Source: MWDV01 sp964634255 (lineage in GTDB: Bacteria; Verrucomicrobiota; Verrucomicrobiia; Limisphaerales; MWDV01). Taken from it: 11,132 bases of DNA. The stretch's first letter is position 1; each line of letters begins with the position of its first letter. This document shows, in pieces, positions 1 to 8,100 of the stretch. The position numbers and the translations under genes were made by a program. The notes below the pieces were generated by a model. It was not told the DNA's origin and ran no database searches. It worked only from the letters and a program-made list of their open reading frames with translations. The stretch spans positions 1 to 11,132 of the forward strand of contig CAZWJC010000237.1 in the NCBI GenBank assembly GCA_964634255.1. Reading direction: 5' to 3'.

Positions 1-926
1 GTGCGCTCGGTGACGCTGACGAGCATGATGTTCATGATGCCGATGCCGCCCACCACGAGCGAGATGCCGGCAAACGCGCTGATGAGCACGGTCATGACGC
101 GGTTGTTGGCATTGAAGAAGTCACTCATCTCCTGCTGGCTGCGGATGGAAAAATCATCCTCCTTGTCCGCAGTGATCTGGTGGTTCTGCCGCAGAATGGA
201 GACAACTTGGTTCGTGACATCATTCATCACGTCGGGGCCGGTCGCCGCAGCACTAAACGCCCGGAACTTGGTGTCGCCGGAAAGCCGTTTCATGACGCTG
301 GTGTACGGCATGATGATGATGTCGTCCTGATCCTGACCGAACGTATTCGCCCCTTTGGAAGCCAGCCAACCGACCACCGTTACGGGCGAGTTCTTGATGT
401 TGACTGTTTGGCCGACGGGATCAATGCCCTCCCCGAAGAGCGTCGCCGCCGTAGTCTTTCCAATCAGGCAGACCTTTGCCGCATTGCGCACATCGGTTTC
501 GGTGAAATTCTCACCAGACTGGAACTTCCACGATCGTATTTCTGCAAAGTCCGCGCTGACACCCCAAACGCCGACCGACGTATTCTGGTTGCCGGCCACG
601 GCTTGGACAGTCGCGCGCACCTCGGGGCTGATGCCGGCGAGGCCGGTTACTTCGCGCCGCAGGGTGTCGTAATCCCGCTCCGTCAGATTCGGTTGCATGC
701 CAAACCCTCCGCGGACGCCGCCGCGAGACATGTTGCCGGAAAAGATGATCAACAGGTTGTTGCCCATGCTGGCAATCTGCTTCTCGACCTCCGCCTTGGC
801 ACCGGTCCCCATGCTCACACCCACGATCACCGCAGCGATGCCCACGATAATCCCGAGCATGGTGAGAAAGGAGCGCAGGATGTTACGCCGGATCGCGCGC
901 AGGGCAGTCTTCAGGATGGCAAACAT
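1..926 (-). CDS. MacB/FtsX-type ABC transporter permease, C-terminus cut by window edge
   Basis: This is the inner-membrane permease of a MacAB-type efflux system. The frame is open from an ATG at 926 to the left edge, giving 308 codons without a stop. The N-terminus (MFAILKTALRAIRRNILRSF) is followed by a membrane segment at about residues 20-40. A long periplasmic MacB-type core domain follows (about 45-270). A second membrane segment near 278-303 contains GGIGIMNIMLVSVTER, the conserved FtsX-family sequence. Related permeases have about 400 residues, so roughly 90-100 residues with the last two membrane helices should lie outside the window. The start lies three bases after the ATPase stop, with no clear Shine-Dalgarno site, so translational coupling is likely. 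Unlike E. coli MacB, ATPase and permease are separate polypeptides. The substrate cannot be read from the sequence. Confidence 0.93.
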   Translation of the reverse strand, partial: MFAILKTALRAIRRNILRSFLTMLGIIVGIAAVIVGVSMGTGAKAEVEKQIASMGNNLLIIFSGNMSRGGVRGGFGMQPNLTERDYDTLRREVTGLAGISPEVRATVQAVAGNQNTSVGVWGVSADFAEIRSWKFQSGENFTETDVRNAAKVCLIGKTTAATLFGEGIDPVGQTVNIKNSPVTVVGWLASKGANTFGQDQDDIIIMPYTSVMKRLSGDTKFRAFSAAATGPDVMNDVTNQVVSILRQNHQITADKEDDFSIRSQQEMSDFFNANNRVMTVLISAFAGISLVVGGIGIMNIMLVSVTER

Positions 927-929
927 AAG

Positions 930-1688
930 TCAGGCGAGGTGAACAGCCCGTTGCTCGGCGTCCAGTTGCGCCAGGGCTTCAGGCGCATGGAGACGCTTTG
1001 AAACCAGCTCGTCGGTGCGGACAAAACCGTCGCGCATCACCACCTTGCGTTTGGCGAAGTTGGCGATGTCCAGCTCGTGCGTGACCATGACGATCGTGAT
1101 GCCCTGGTCGTTGAGAGATTGAAACACCCCCATGACTTCGACGCTGGTCCGGGTGTCGAGGTTGCCGGTGGGTTCGTCGGCCAGAAGCACGCGCGGCTCG
1201 TTTACCAGGGCCCGGGCGATGGCGACGCGCTGTTGCTGGCCGCCGGAGAGTTGGTTGGGGTAGTGATCGGCTCGGTCGGCAAGCCCTACCATGTCCAGCG
1301 CGGCCAAGGCGCGTTCCTGTTGTTCGCGGGCGGGCATGGGAGGACGGCAGTAGAGCAAGGGGAGTTCAACATTTTCGAGCGCGGAGGTCCGAGGCAGCAG
1401 GTTGAATCCCTGGAACACAAATCCCAGTTTCGAATTGCGCAATTCCGCGAGTTCATTCCGGCCAAGCTCACCAATATCAACTTCGTCGAGTTCATAGAGG
1501 CCGCTGGTCGGGCGGTCCAGGCAGCCAATGGTGTTCATCAGGGTGGACTTGCCGGAGCCGCTCGCGCCCATGATCGCGACGAATTCGCCGGGGAAGATAT
1601 CGAGCGTGACGCCACGCACGGCATGCACCTCCAAGGAGCCGTTCCGATACGTGCGCCGGAAATCCACCAGCTTGATGATCGGTTGCAT
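930..1688 (-). CDS. MacB/LolD-type ABC transporter ATP-binding protein
   Basis: This ATPase powers the permease encoded immediately downstream. Counting from the ATG at 1688 (252 residues), Walker A GASGSGKST is at about 41-49 and the Q-loop glutamine at 93. The signature LSGGQQQR starts at about 147, Walker B VLLADE with its catalytic glutamate is at 167-172, the D-loop (GNLD) follows, and the H-loop histidine is at about 204. All catalytic elements are intact. The length and the GFNLLPRTSALENVELPLLY segment after the Q-loop fit the MacB/LolD (o228-type) subfamily. A TTG two codons upstream (1694) is a possible start, but the ATG is preferred. The adaptor gene ends 20 bases upstream and the permease starts three bases downstream, so all three form one operon. 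Confidence 0.95.
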   Translation of the reverse strand: MQPIIKLVDFRRTYRNGSLEVHAVRGVTLDIFPGEFVAIMGASGSGKSTLMNTIGCLDRPTSGLYELDEVDIGELGRNELAELRNSKLGFVFQGFNLLPRTSALENVELPLLYCRPPMPAREQQERALAALDMVGLADRADHYPNQLSGGQQQRVAIARALVNEPRVLLADEPTGNLDTRTSVEVMGVFQSLNDQGITIVMVTHELDIANFAKRKVVMRDGFVRTDELVSKRLHAPEALAQLDAEQRAVHLA

Positions 1689-1708
1689 GGTCAACTCTGG
1701 CCGGTGCG

Positions 1709-3316
1709 TCAGCGCGGCCCGCGGGGGCCACCGAATGGGTTCAAAGGATTCCGTGGCGTGGTCGCTGCGACCGTGCTCGTGCCGCTGACCACCTGGTCGT
1801 TTTCGCTCAACCCCTCCATGACTTCAATGCTGGTGGCATCGGCGATGCCGAGTTTGACAGTCACGGCGCGCAGCACCACCTGACCGTCGGGCGCGGTCAC
1901 AGCCGGTTTCTCTTTCACATACACCGTCGCCGTCTTGGGTTCATTGGACTCGGGGCGTGGTCGCGAGCCAGCACCGCTCCCGCCACCGCCTCCAAACCCA
2001 CCGCCGCCGCCCCCCCCGCCTCCGCCCGGTCCGCCTCCGCCCGGTCCGCCACCGCCGAAACCCTGGCCGCCGGGGCCCCCGCCTTGCGCCATACGAGCGC
2101 GGAACTCCGCCATGATCTTCTCGTACTTCTCTTTTTGCTCCGGGGTCAACGTTGCGGCGTACGCCGCGCGTTCGTCATCCGTCGGTCGACGCCGTTCGCC
2201 CCCGGCCATCCAGGGCATGACCGGCAAACCGGCAAAGGGACCGCTTTCAATAAGCGTCGGGCCTGATGTCGCCTTGGCGGGCGACGCGTTGGTTTCTCCA
2301 ATAACCGTCACGCCGGCGGGCGGACGAAAGCGAACGGCGGCGAGCGGCAGCTTCAGGACGTTCTTTCGCTCGGCGGTGATGAACTTGGCGGTAGCGGTCA
2401 TGCCGGGCCGCAACTTCAAGTCTTTGTTATCCACCTCCACCACGGTGCCGTAGGTCACGACGTTTTGATTGGTGCTTGCCGCGTAGCGCACCTGTTTGAC
2501 GTTGCCCTCGAAACTTCGGCCAGGAAAGGCATCAACCGTGAACTGGACTCGTTGGCCTTCCTCCACGCCGCCCACATCGGCCTCTGAGACTGCCGCTTCG
2601 ATTCGCATGTTGCGGAGATCGTTAGCGATCGTGAAGAGCGTCGGCGTATTCATGGTCGCTGCGACGGTTTGGCCGGCTTCCACTCTGCGCGTGATCACCA
2701 CACCGTCAATCGGCGCATGAATCGTCGTGCGGTCCAAGTCCACCTTGGCACGCTCCACGTTGGCTTGGCGGGTCTTCACCTGTGCCTTGGCCTGATTGAG
2801 ACTGACGCGCAATTGGTCGAACTCCGATTTGGAGATCAAGTTGGCCTTGAGGAGTTCATCGCCCCGATCATAGTTCAGTTGGGCCAACTCCTGGCCAGCC
2901 TCAGCATTGGCAAGCTCGGCCTCGGCCTGTCCCAAGGCGCGCTCGTAGGTAGCCGGATCAATCTGTGCAACGATGTCCCCCGCCTTCACGCGCGAGTTGA
3001 AGTCCACCTTGATTGCCGTAATCACCCCCGAGATTTGGCTGCCGACCTCCACCAACTGCACGGGTGTCAGCGAACCATTGGCCGTGACGAACTGCGTGAT
3101 GTCGCCGCGGGTTACAGCGCTGGTTTTGTACTCCGTTGCGGCACTCGAAGGGCGAGTCCAATAGCGAATGCCCGCCCAGACACCGCCCGCCAGCACGACC
3201 AAAATGATGCCCCGGGTAAGCCATCGTCCCCGCCGCTTGCCTCCCCGCGGCTTCTGGACGGGCTTGGTAGACGGTTTATTGACTCCGACATTCGGCTCGC
3301 CTGCTGCTTGGTTCAT
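1709..3316 (-). CDS. MacA/HlyD-family periplasmic adaptor with Gly-rich insert
   Basis: This membrane-fusion protein links the ABC ATPase/permease pair to an outer-membrane channel. I chose the ATG at 3316 (535 residues) because a Lys/Arg-rich stretch and one membrane anchor (about 35-51) follow directly; the open frame reaches 3505, but that extension is not protein-like. Domains in order: first lipoyl half (about 88-124, VEVGSQISGVITAI), coiled-coil hairpin (125-195, Ala/Gln/Leu-rich), second lipoyl half (198-230, HAPIDGVVITRRVEAGQTV), beta-barrel (236-312) and membrane-proximal domain (about 465-515, GLSENDQVVSG). Between barrel and membrane-proximal domain lies an unusual insert (about 335-465): a charged helix LTPEQKEKYEKIMAEFRARM, then a run of about 40 mostly Gly residues (411-450). 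The protein ends in a Pro/Gly/Arg tail. It is first gene of the operon. Confidence 0.93.
   Translation of the reverse strand: MNQAAGEPNVGVNKPSTKPVQKPRGGKRRGRWLTRGIILVVLAGGVWAGIRYWTRPSSAATEYKTSAVTRGDITQFVTANGSLTPVQLVEVGSQISGVITAIKVDFNSRVKAGDIVAQIDPATYERALGQAEAELANAEAGQELAQLNYDRGDELLKANLISKSEFDQLRVSLNQAKAQVKTRQANVERAKVDLDRTTIHAPIDGVVITRRVEAGQTVAATMNTPTLFTIANDLRNMRIEAAVSEADVGGVEEGQRVQFTVDAFPGRSFEGNVKQVRYAASTNQNVVTYGTVVEVDNKDLKLRPGMTATAKFITAERKNVLKLPLAAVRFRPPAGVTVIGETNASPAKATSGPTLIESGPFAGLPVMPWMAGGERRRPTDDERAAYAATLTPEQKEKYEKIMAEFRARMAQGGGPGGQGFGGGGPGGGGPGGGGGGGGGGFGGGGGSGAGSRPRPESNEPKTATVYVKEKPAVTAPDGQVVLRAVTVKLGIADATSIEVMEGLSENDQVVSGTSTVAATTPRNPLNPFGGPRGPR
1975..2095. repeat. GC-rich low-complexity tract inside the adaptor gene
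   Basis: This tract encodes the polyglycine stretch of the adaptor. It contains an uninterrupted run of eight C on the plus strand (2010-2017) and two exact copies of a 15-bp unit (CCGCCTCCGCCCGGT, 2016-2030 and 2031-2045), with a degenerate third copy after them. The 15-bp unit keeps the reading frame, so copy-number change would only lengthen or shorten the Gly region. Slippage in the C run would shift the frame. Confidence 0.9.
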
Positions 3317-3375
3317 AAACTGGCTTTGGAGATTACTCGACAGGTGGGGAATTGCACCTAGATTTCGTTTTGCGG

Positions 3376-3394
3376 GAGCTGTTCGAAGAAGCTC
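3376..3394. promoter_or_regulatory. Imperfect palindrome in the divergent intergenic region
   Basis: GAGCT (3376-3380) and AGCTC (3390-3394) form inverted arms around a TTCGAA core. The site lies between the divergent starts of the efflux adaptor (3316) and the DUF6807 gene (3511). It could be an operator for either gene, but that is only inferred from position and symmetry. Confidence 0.35.
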
Positions 3395-3395
3395 G

Positions 3396-3430
3396 TCTTG
3401 ATTGGCACGCGAATCTTGATTGCCACGCGA
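3396..3430. repeat. Two-copy 17-bp direct repeat in the divergent intergenic region
   Basis: TCTTGATTGGCACGCGA (3396-3412) is repeated with one mismatch at 3414-3430 (TCTTGATTGCCACGCGA), giving an 18-bp period, close to two helical turns less three bases. It sits just right of the palindrome at 3376-3394, within the 194-bp gap between the divergent genes. The placement suggests a tandem regulator-binding site, but no regulator is encoded nearby and no convincing -35/-10 pair was found around it. Confidence 0.6.
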
Positions 3431-3510
3431 GAAATGCTTGGCCCGCCAAGCAGCCGCAGGTAGGTTGGTTTCATTGCTGTTGCAGAGCCATGCAACCAAC
3501 GCCACCTAAC

Positions 3511-4476
3511 ATGAACAACCTGATGACCCGCCGTTCCTTCGTCCGCCTGTCTGGTGCCACGGCTGCCGTGTTGCCGGCAGCGCTCGCGCTCCGCCCCGTG
3601 TCCGCCGCTGCTGAGGCCCGCGCCGTGCCCGAGGCGGAGGGACTCACGCATTACCAGATTGGACCGCAGATTTGGCTGCGCTTGAATAACGCGCCGCTCA
3701 CCAGTTACCGGGCCCATCCGACACAGAAATATCCGTACTTCTTTCCGGCGATGGGGCCGGTGTCCGGTTTGCCGCTCACCTCGGAGTCGTCATTGCCGTG
3801 GCCGCATCACCGCTCGATCTTCTTTGGCTGCGACAAGGTGAACGGCGGCAACTATTGGCAGGAAGACATGCCGAAGGGCCAAATCCTCTCGCGAGGGCCG
3901 CGCTTGGCCGAGTCCACGAAGCAATCTGCCGTCATCGTGGACGCGTGCGACTGGCGTCAGCCCGGGCAGCCGGTGCAGATGACCGACGAGCGCAAGTTCA
4001 CCGTTACCGTGCGCAATCCCCGGCTATGGCTGCTCGACGCCGAGATCACTTGGAAGGCCGAAGTGGACGTCACCATCCAGAAGACCAACCATGCGTTGTT
4101 TGCCTTGCGCGTGGCGGGCGATATCTCTGTTTGGGGTGGCGGCAATCTAGTGACGAGTGAAGGCAAGTCCGGCGAGAAGGACACGTTCGGCCAGCCGGCG
4201 CGCTGGTGCGCCTTCTACGGCAAGCGCCTGCAGGCAAAAGGAGAACCCGTCGAAGGCATCGCGCTGATGGACCACCCCAAGAACCCGTGGGCGCCGTGTC
4301 CGTGGTTCACGCGGGATTACGGGAATTGCTCGCCAATGGCATTCAACTTCATGACTGAACCATGGCAACTGGCTGCCGGCAAGTCCGTACAGCTCAAGTA
4401 TCGCGTAGCCCTGTTTGCCGGCGATCCAACCGAGGCCGGGCTTGATGCGCTCCACGCCGATTGGAGCAAAAGCTGA
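3511..4476 (+). CDS. Tat-exported DUF6807 (PmoA-like) family protein
   Basis: I recognise this as the DUF6807 family, often labelled 'methane oxygenase PmoA'. That name is misleading, because the protein has none of the membrane helices of the real PmoA subunit. Starting at 3511 gives 321 residues. A twin-arginine signal (MTRRSFVRLSG, then an Ala/Leu-rich stretch to about residue 34) implies export of a folded protein. Family-like motifs visible are YPYFFPAMGPVSG (about 74-86) and PHHRS (98-102), followed later by WGGGNLVTSEG and a PWAPCPWFTRDYG segment. In related bacteria such genes often sit among sugar oxidoreductases and isomerases, so a role in carbohydrate breakdown is likely, but no reaction is established. 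In-frame ATGs at 3490 and 3523 are alternative starts; none has a clear ribosome-binding site. It is divergent from the efflux operon. Confidence 0.88.
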   Translation: MNNLMTRRSFVRLSGATAAVLPAALALRPVSAAAEARAVPEAEGLTHYQIGPQIWLRLNNAPLTSYRAHPTQKYPYFFPAMGPVSGLPLTSESSLPWPHHRSIFFGCDKVNGGNYWQEDMPKGQILSRGPRLAESTKQSAVIVDACDWRQPGQPVQMTDERKFTVTVRNPRLWLLDAEITWKAEVDVTIQKTNHALFALRVAGDISVWGGGNLVTSEGKSGEKDTFGQPARWCAFYGKRLQAKGEPVEGIALMDHPKNPWAPCPWFTRDYGNCSPMAFNFMTEPWQLAAGKSVQLKYRVALFAGDPTEAGLDALHADWSKS

Positions 4477-4620
4477 GGAGCCGGACACACCGTAGCGACC
4501 GCCCGGCGTCAGCAAAGGCACACTTCAGCCAGCACGGCTCGATTGCGCCAGCACACGCGGCCGTGGTGGCCGACGAGATTTGTGGCGCGGAGCGCTCTTT
4601 TCGCGCATGCTTTGCCCGCG

Positions 4621-4869
4621 ATGAAGCGAAAGATACTGGTCATTCTCTCCAACCGCTGGAACCGCCGCCAGCGGGCACGTTACTTGGAACTGGATTGTGA
4701 TGCGAAGGGCAACATTCTGAAACAACGCGTCCTGCGCGGCGTCCCGGCAAAACCGCTTTACCACGAGGTCTGGGAGAACGACGAAGGGCGGACCGATCTC
4801 GACTCCTGCCACAACTTCCGCAGATACTACGGCCACAAGCTTCAGCAGCCCAGGACGACATCGGCATAG
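4621..4869 (+). CDS. Small conserved-looking hypothetical protein (82 aa)
   Basis: The product has no domain that I can name. The frame stays open upstream to 4543, but the ATG at 4621 begins a protein-like sequence (MKRKILVILSNRWNRRQRAR), so I start there. The protein is rich in Arg/Lys at both ends, with an acidic middle (VWENDEGRTDLDS, about 50-62) and an aromatic, basic C-terminus (NFRRYYGHKL, 65-74). It contains two cysteines (26 and 63), no signal peptide and no membrane segment, so it should be cytoplasmic. The composition could fit a nucleic-acid- or ribosome-associated protein, but that is a guess. It follows the DUF6807 gene on the same strand after 144 bases without obvious coding content. 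No Shine-Dalgarno site is visible. Confidence 0.6.
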   Translation: MKRKILVILSNRWNRRQRARYLELDCDAKGNILKQRVLRGVPAKPLYHEVWENDEGRTDLDSCHNFRRYYGHKLQQPRTTSA

Positions 4870-5047
4870 ACTGCCTGTTCGCAGAAGGGCCACACGCTGC
4901 GACCTGATAGGAGGCCCGGCAGGTGTGTGCTTCGATTTCCCCTGAAAGCAATCACGCCACACAGCACAGCGGCTTCACCGGCAGCTTTGGCTCGGCGCGC
5001 CCAATGCAGAAAGCAGTCGTTCGACACAAGCAAATCCTGAAGGCACA

Positions 5048-5061
5048 GCGGGCGTGCCCGC
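5048..5061. repeat. Short GC palindrome GCGGGC-gt-GCCCGC
   Basis: This is a perfect 6-bp inverted repeat with a 2-base centre, just beyond the terminator of the secreted-protein gene. It could be a REP-like element or the base of a hairpin. Only one copy was found in this window, so a repeat family cannot be claimed. Confidence 0.3.
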
Positions 5062-5067
5062 CACAAT

Positions 5068-5106
5068 GGAAAAAGGCCAGCCACCGTTTTCGGCGCACTG
5101 GCCTTT
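5068..5106 (-). terminator. Intrinsic terminator of the large secreted-protein gene
   Basis: Read on the minus strand, AAAGGCCAG (5106-5098) pairs perfectly with CTGGCCTTT (5080-5072). A smaller inner stem, CCG-AAAA-CGG (5093-5084), sits inside the 17-base loop. The outer stem runs into five T residues (5074-5070). It starts 23 bases after the stop codon at 5130-5132, so it is well placed to end transcription of that gene. The A-rich opposite flank gives it some potential on the plus strand as well. Confidence 0.8.
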
Positions 5107-5129
5107 GTACCAAAACCACTACCGGAAAA

Positions 5130-8100
5130 CTACCGCTTCAGGCGCGCGAAGAGTCGAACCTGGTCCATGGGAACTTCCAAAGGACTGGTTGCTCCCTGCA
5201 CATCGGTCCAAACCCCACTCGCCAGATTGTCGGTAATCTGGAGTGTGCCCCCGCCGGTCCATTCCACATGAACCTTGGCTGGTGAGCCCGGCACGTAATA
5301 GAACTTCGTGAACTGCAGCGTCCCCAATGCAGAGGGCGTCGGGTCAGTGGCGGGTGCAGGATGTGAAAACACGGTGTAGAAGTTGATCTCGGTGGGCGTG
5401 TTGGGGCCCAACGCGGGTTTGTTCTGCAAGTTGATTTCGCCCTTGGCCGCCACGCAGATTTGCTTGGTCGTCATGGCGACACTCATTTGATAGCTGCGGA
5501 TGTCATTCGTGTAGGCGTTGACAAACGGGAAGAAACTCGTCGTCAGGGGCGTGAATTTCTTGGCCGCACCGTCGAAGGCAAACACCCGGGTGGCAACCTG
5601 CTGCTTGGCGTAGCCGGTGGGTTGCGAAACCCAGGCCACCACCACGCGATTCAAGGCATCGGCCACGCCCGTCGCGCGATCGAAGTTGCCGGTGAAAGCG
5701 CCTTCGTTTACGTCCGCGATTGCCACGAACTGCCGCGTGGTGGAATCGAAAGCGGCCACCTTGACGACCTGCGTGTTGGAAGGCCGGCCCGCCAGGAAGA
5801 CATACGGACTGTTGATGTGCCCGAAGATGCGCGTGCCGTCACCGCGACCGGTAGTAAAGCTCGCGCCGGAGGTGGCTTGGTCCACGGTTCCCTTCAGATT
5901 GCCCGCGTTGTCGAAGAAGTAGATGAGTTGTGTGTTCGAACCGTCCGCCGGCTTGGCACGCACAGCAAATCCGCCTTTGCATGGCGCCACGTTCGCCCAA
6001 ATGTCGCTGTTCGTCACGACGCCAAACGTGTCCTTCACGATGCCGCCGTCCGGGGCAAAGATCGTCGCCGTGACCACATACGTGCTGGAGCTGCCGCTGC
6101 GAACGCCGGAACGGTCCTCAACCACCGAAACGAAGTTGCCATTGTCCAGGCAGATCACATCTCCGCCGAAGCGGGTGGTCTGCGAGTCTCCGGCAACACC
6201 CGTCGTGAGGCGACCGTTGGCCGAATCCTGCGCCTTGCAGCGCGGAGTCTGCGTGAGGTTCGGCGGGCTCAGGCCGTGAATCTGGATCGTCCCGTAGCGC
6301 CCATTGGCGAGCCGGTCGAAGCCAAGGTTCCATCGATTGTCGCTCCCGAAGATGCTCGGAAAGACGTGAGGCGACGCTTCGCCACCCACGATGAAATTGG
6401 TGCCATCCGGCCGCATGTCTCCGGCAACACGCCCCGGGTTTCCATTCTGACGCGAGGCGTTAATCTCACCTGTGTAGGGTGCGCCCGCATCGCTATAGAA
6501 CCCCTCCCCCAGCTTCATTGCGCCGCCCGCCGCGGGTTGCAGTCCGACCACGTAACGTTGCTTGTCGCTGGTGTCTTGAGCGAAGGTGTTGCACTCAATC
6601 AAGAACGTGCTGGTCCCAAGAACGCTCGCGTACGGTTCCCAGTTACCGAGACTGTTGTAAGCCGGGGTGATTACGGGCGTGTCGGGCACAATCCGTGTCA
6701 AACCCAAGGCTTCCACGCTACCCGGGTTGAAAGTGGAAAACGTCCGCAAGGCAACCACGGTCTTGTAGAGCCCAGTGTATGGGTCATAGCTGTTGAAGTC
6801 GTTGTCCGACTCCCAGACGATCGCCACTTGATTGTTGCGCCAGGCGATTCGTGGATTGGAAGCATCGGAGGTTGCGACGTTTGGCAACTCCGCCTCGCTG
6901 ACGTAGAAGGTGCCGCCGACCGGTTTGCCCGAGGAATCGAACCGGCGACCCATGACCAGTCTTGGATAGGCGGGGTCGAATTTGGCGTCAAAGACCACAA
7001 TCACGTTACCGTCCGCGTCAATCGCGGCGTCTGCGCGCCCCACGCCCGTCAATGTCAGGTCGTCTGCAACCGTTTTCGAGAAACGGACGGTGCCGTTGGT
7101 CGTGAGGACCGTCATCCAGACCTTCTCCACGCTATCGTCGGGATCAAGGCCGGTACAGACGTAAACGTAGGCATCCTTGCCGTTGCCGTGGAAACCCGCC
7201 GCCTCGCCTCGGTCACCCTTGCCGGCGATCGCGTGACCGGTCAGCGCACTCAGGATGATGTTCGTGGAGGTCGGATTACCGTTGTTGTCGAACATCCGGA
7301 TCGTCGCGCCATCCGCGGTCGAAAAGCGAACCGCGAAACCAGTCTTGGTGACACCAATCCCGTGCCAGATCGTGCTCTGAATTGGGGTTTCGCTCACCAG
7401 CGTTTCGGTCTTCACTACGTTGCCTGCCACATCTACGATGCGAAAGATGGCGTGCGTGGCGGCTGACGCGCCACCGTAGAGGTCCACCAGATCCTGGTTC
7501 TGCCGGCTCTCGGAGACGATCACGATGTTGCCGTTGGACAGGTAGTCCCAGTCAGCAACGCGGATGTTGCCGCTGTCGCGCGTCGCGTAGGAAGCACTGA
7601 TACCGGGTAGAATCCTCACCGGGGCGCCGGCGTTATCCAGGAGTTGGATCGCCGAAATGTCCCCAGCCGTAGAATCATGCCAAGCGGCGAACTCGATTAC
7701 TTCAGTATCCAGGAGAAACGAAGTCGCCCCCAAGCCGACGCCATCACCAAAGAGGTTGGCCTTGATTTTGGGCCCCCAAGCACTGCCTCCAAAGACAGCG
7801 CTGCTGTCGGCACGGAAATAAGACAGGAACCGGTTGGTAACCGGCTCCGCTGTCGGATTCGCGAGGGAGGTAACTCGTGTATCGGGCGTGATCCAGGTCC
7901 CCGCCGAATCAAACAGGGTCCAGACCGCCTCAAAATCCAAAAGGGGACTGGTTTGCCAGGTTGCGAGGTCATCCTCCCATCCCACGAGGACGTTGCCATT
8001 GTTGGCGACGGCGACCCCAAGGCTCTCGGTCTTGGCGTTGTTAAACAGATCGGATGCGTTGAGCTGCCCGTTGACGTACGTCGTATCCGTCTTGGGCGTC

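Noticed and set aside
1935..2453. Plus-strand proline-rich open frame
   Set aside because: The polyproline stretch is just the antisense of the adaptor's polyglycine tract, and the adaptor gene is well supported on the minus strand.
3403..3420. TGGCACG resembling a sigma-54 -24 element
   Set aside because: The required TTGC-type -12 element is not at the right spacing; the TTG that follows is offset.
3317..3505. N-terminal extension of the efflux adaptor to 3505
   Set aside because: The basic stretch and membrane anchor start just after 3316, and the extension would fill the whole intergenic region including the repeats.
5460..7466. Long plus-strand open frame (668 codons) opposite the secreted-protein gene
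   Set aside because: It lies wholly antisense to the secreted-protein gene, which has a signal peptide, internal repeats and a terminator. Its translation is rich in Arg, His, Val and Gly with no domain, as expected for a shadow frame in GC-rich DNA.
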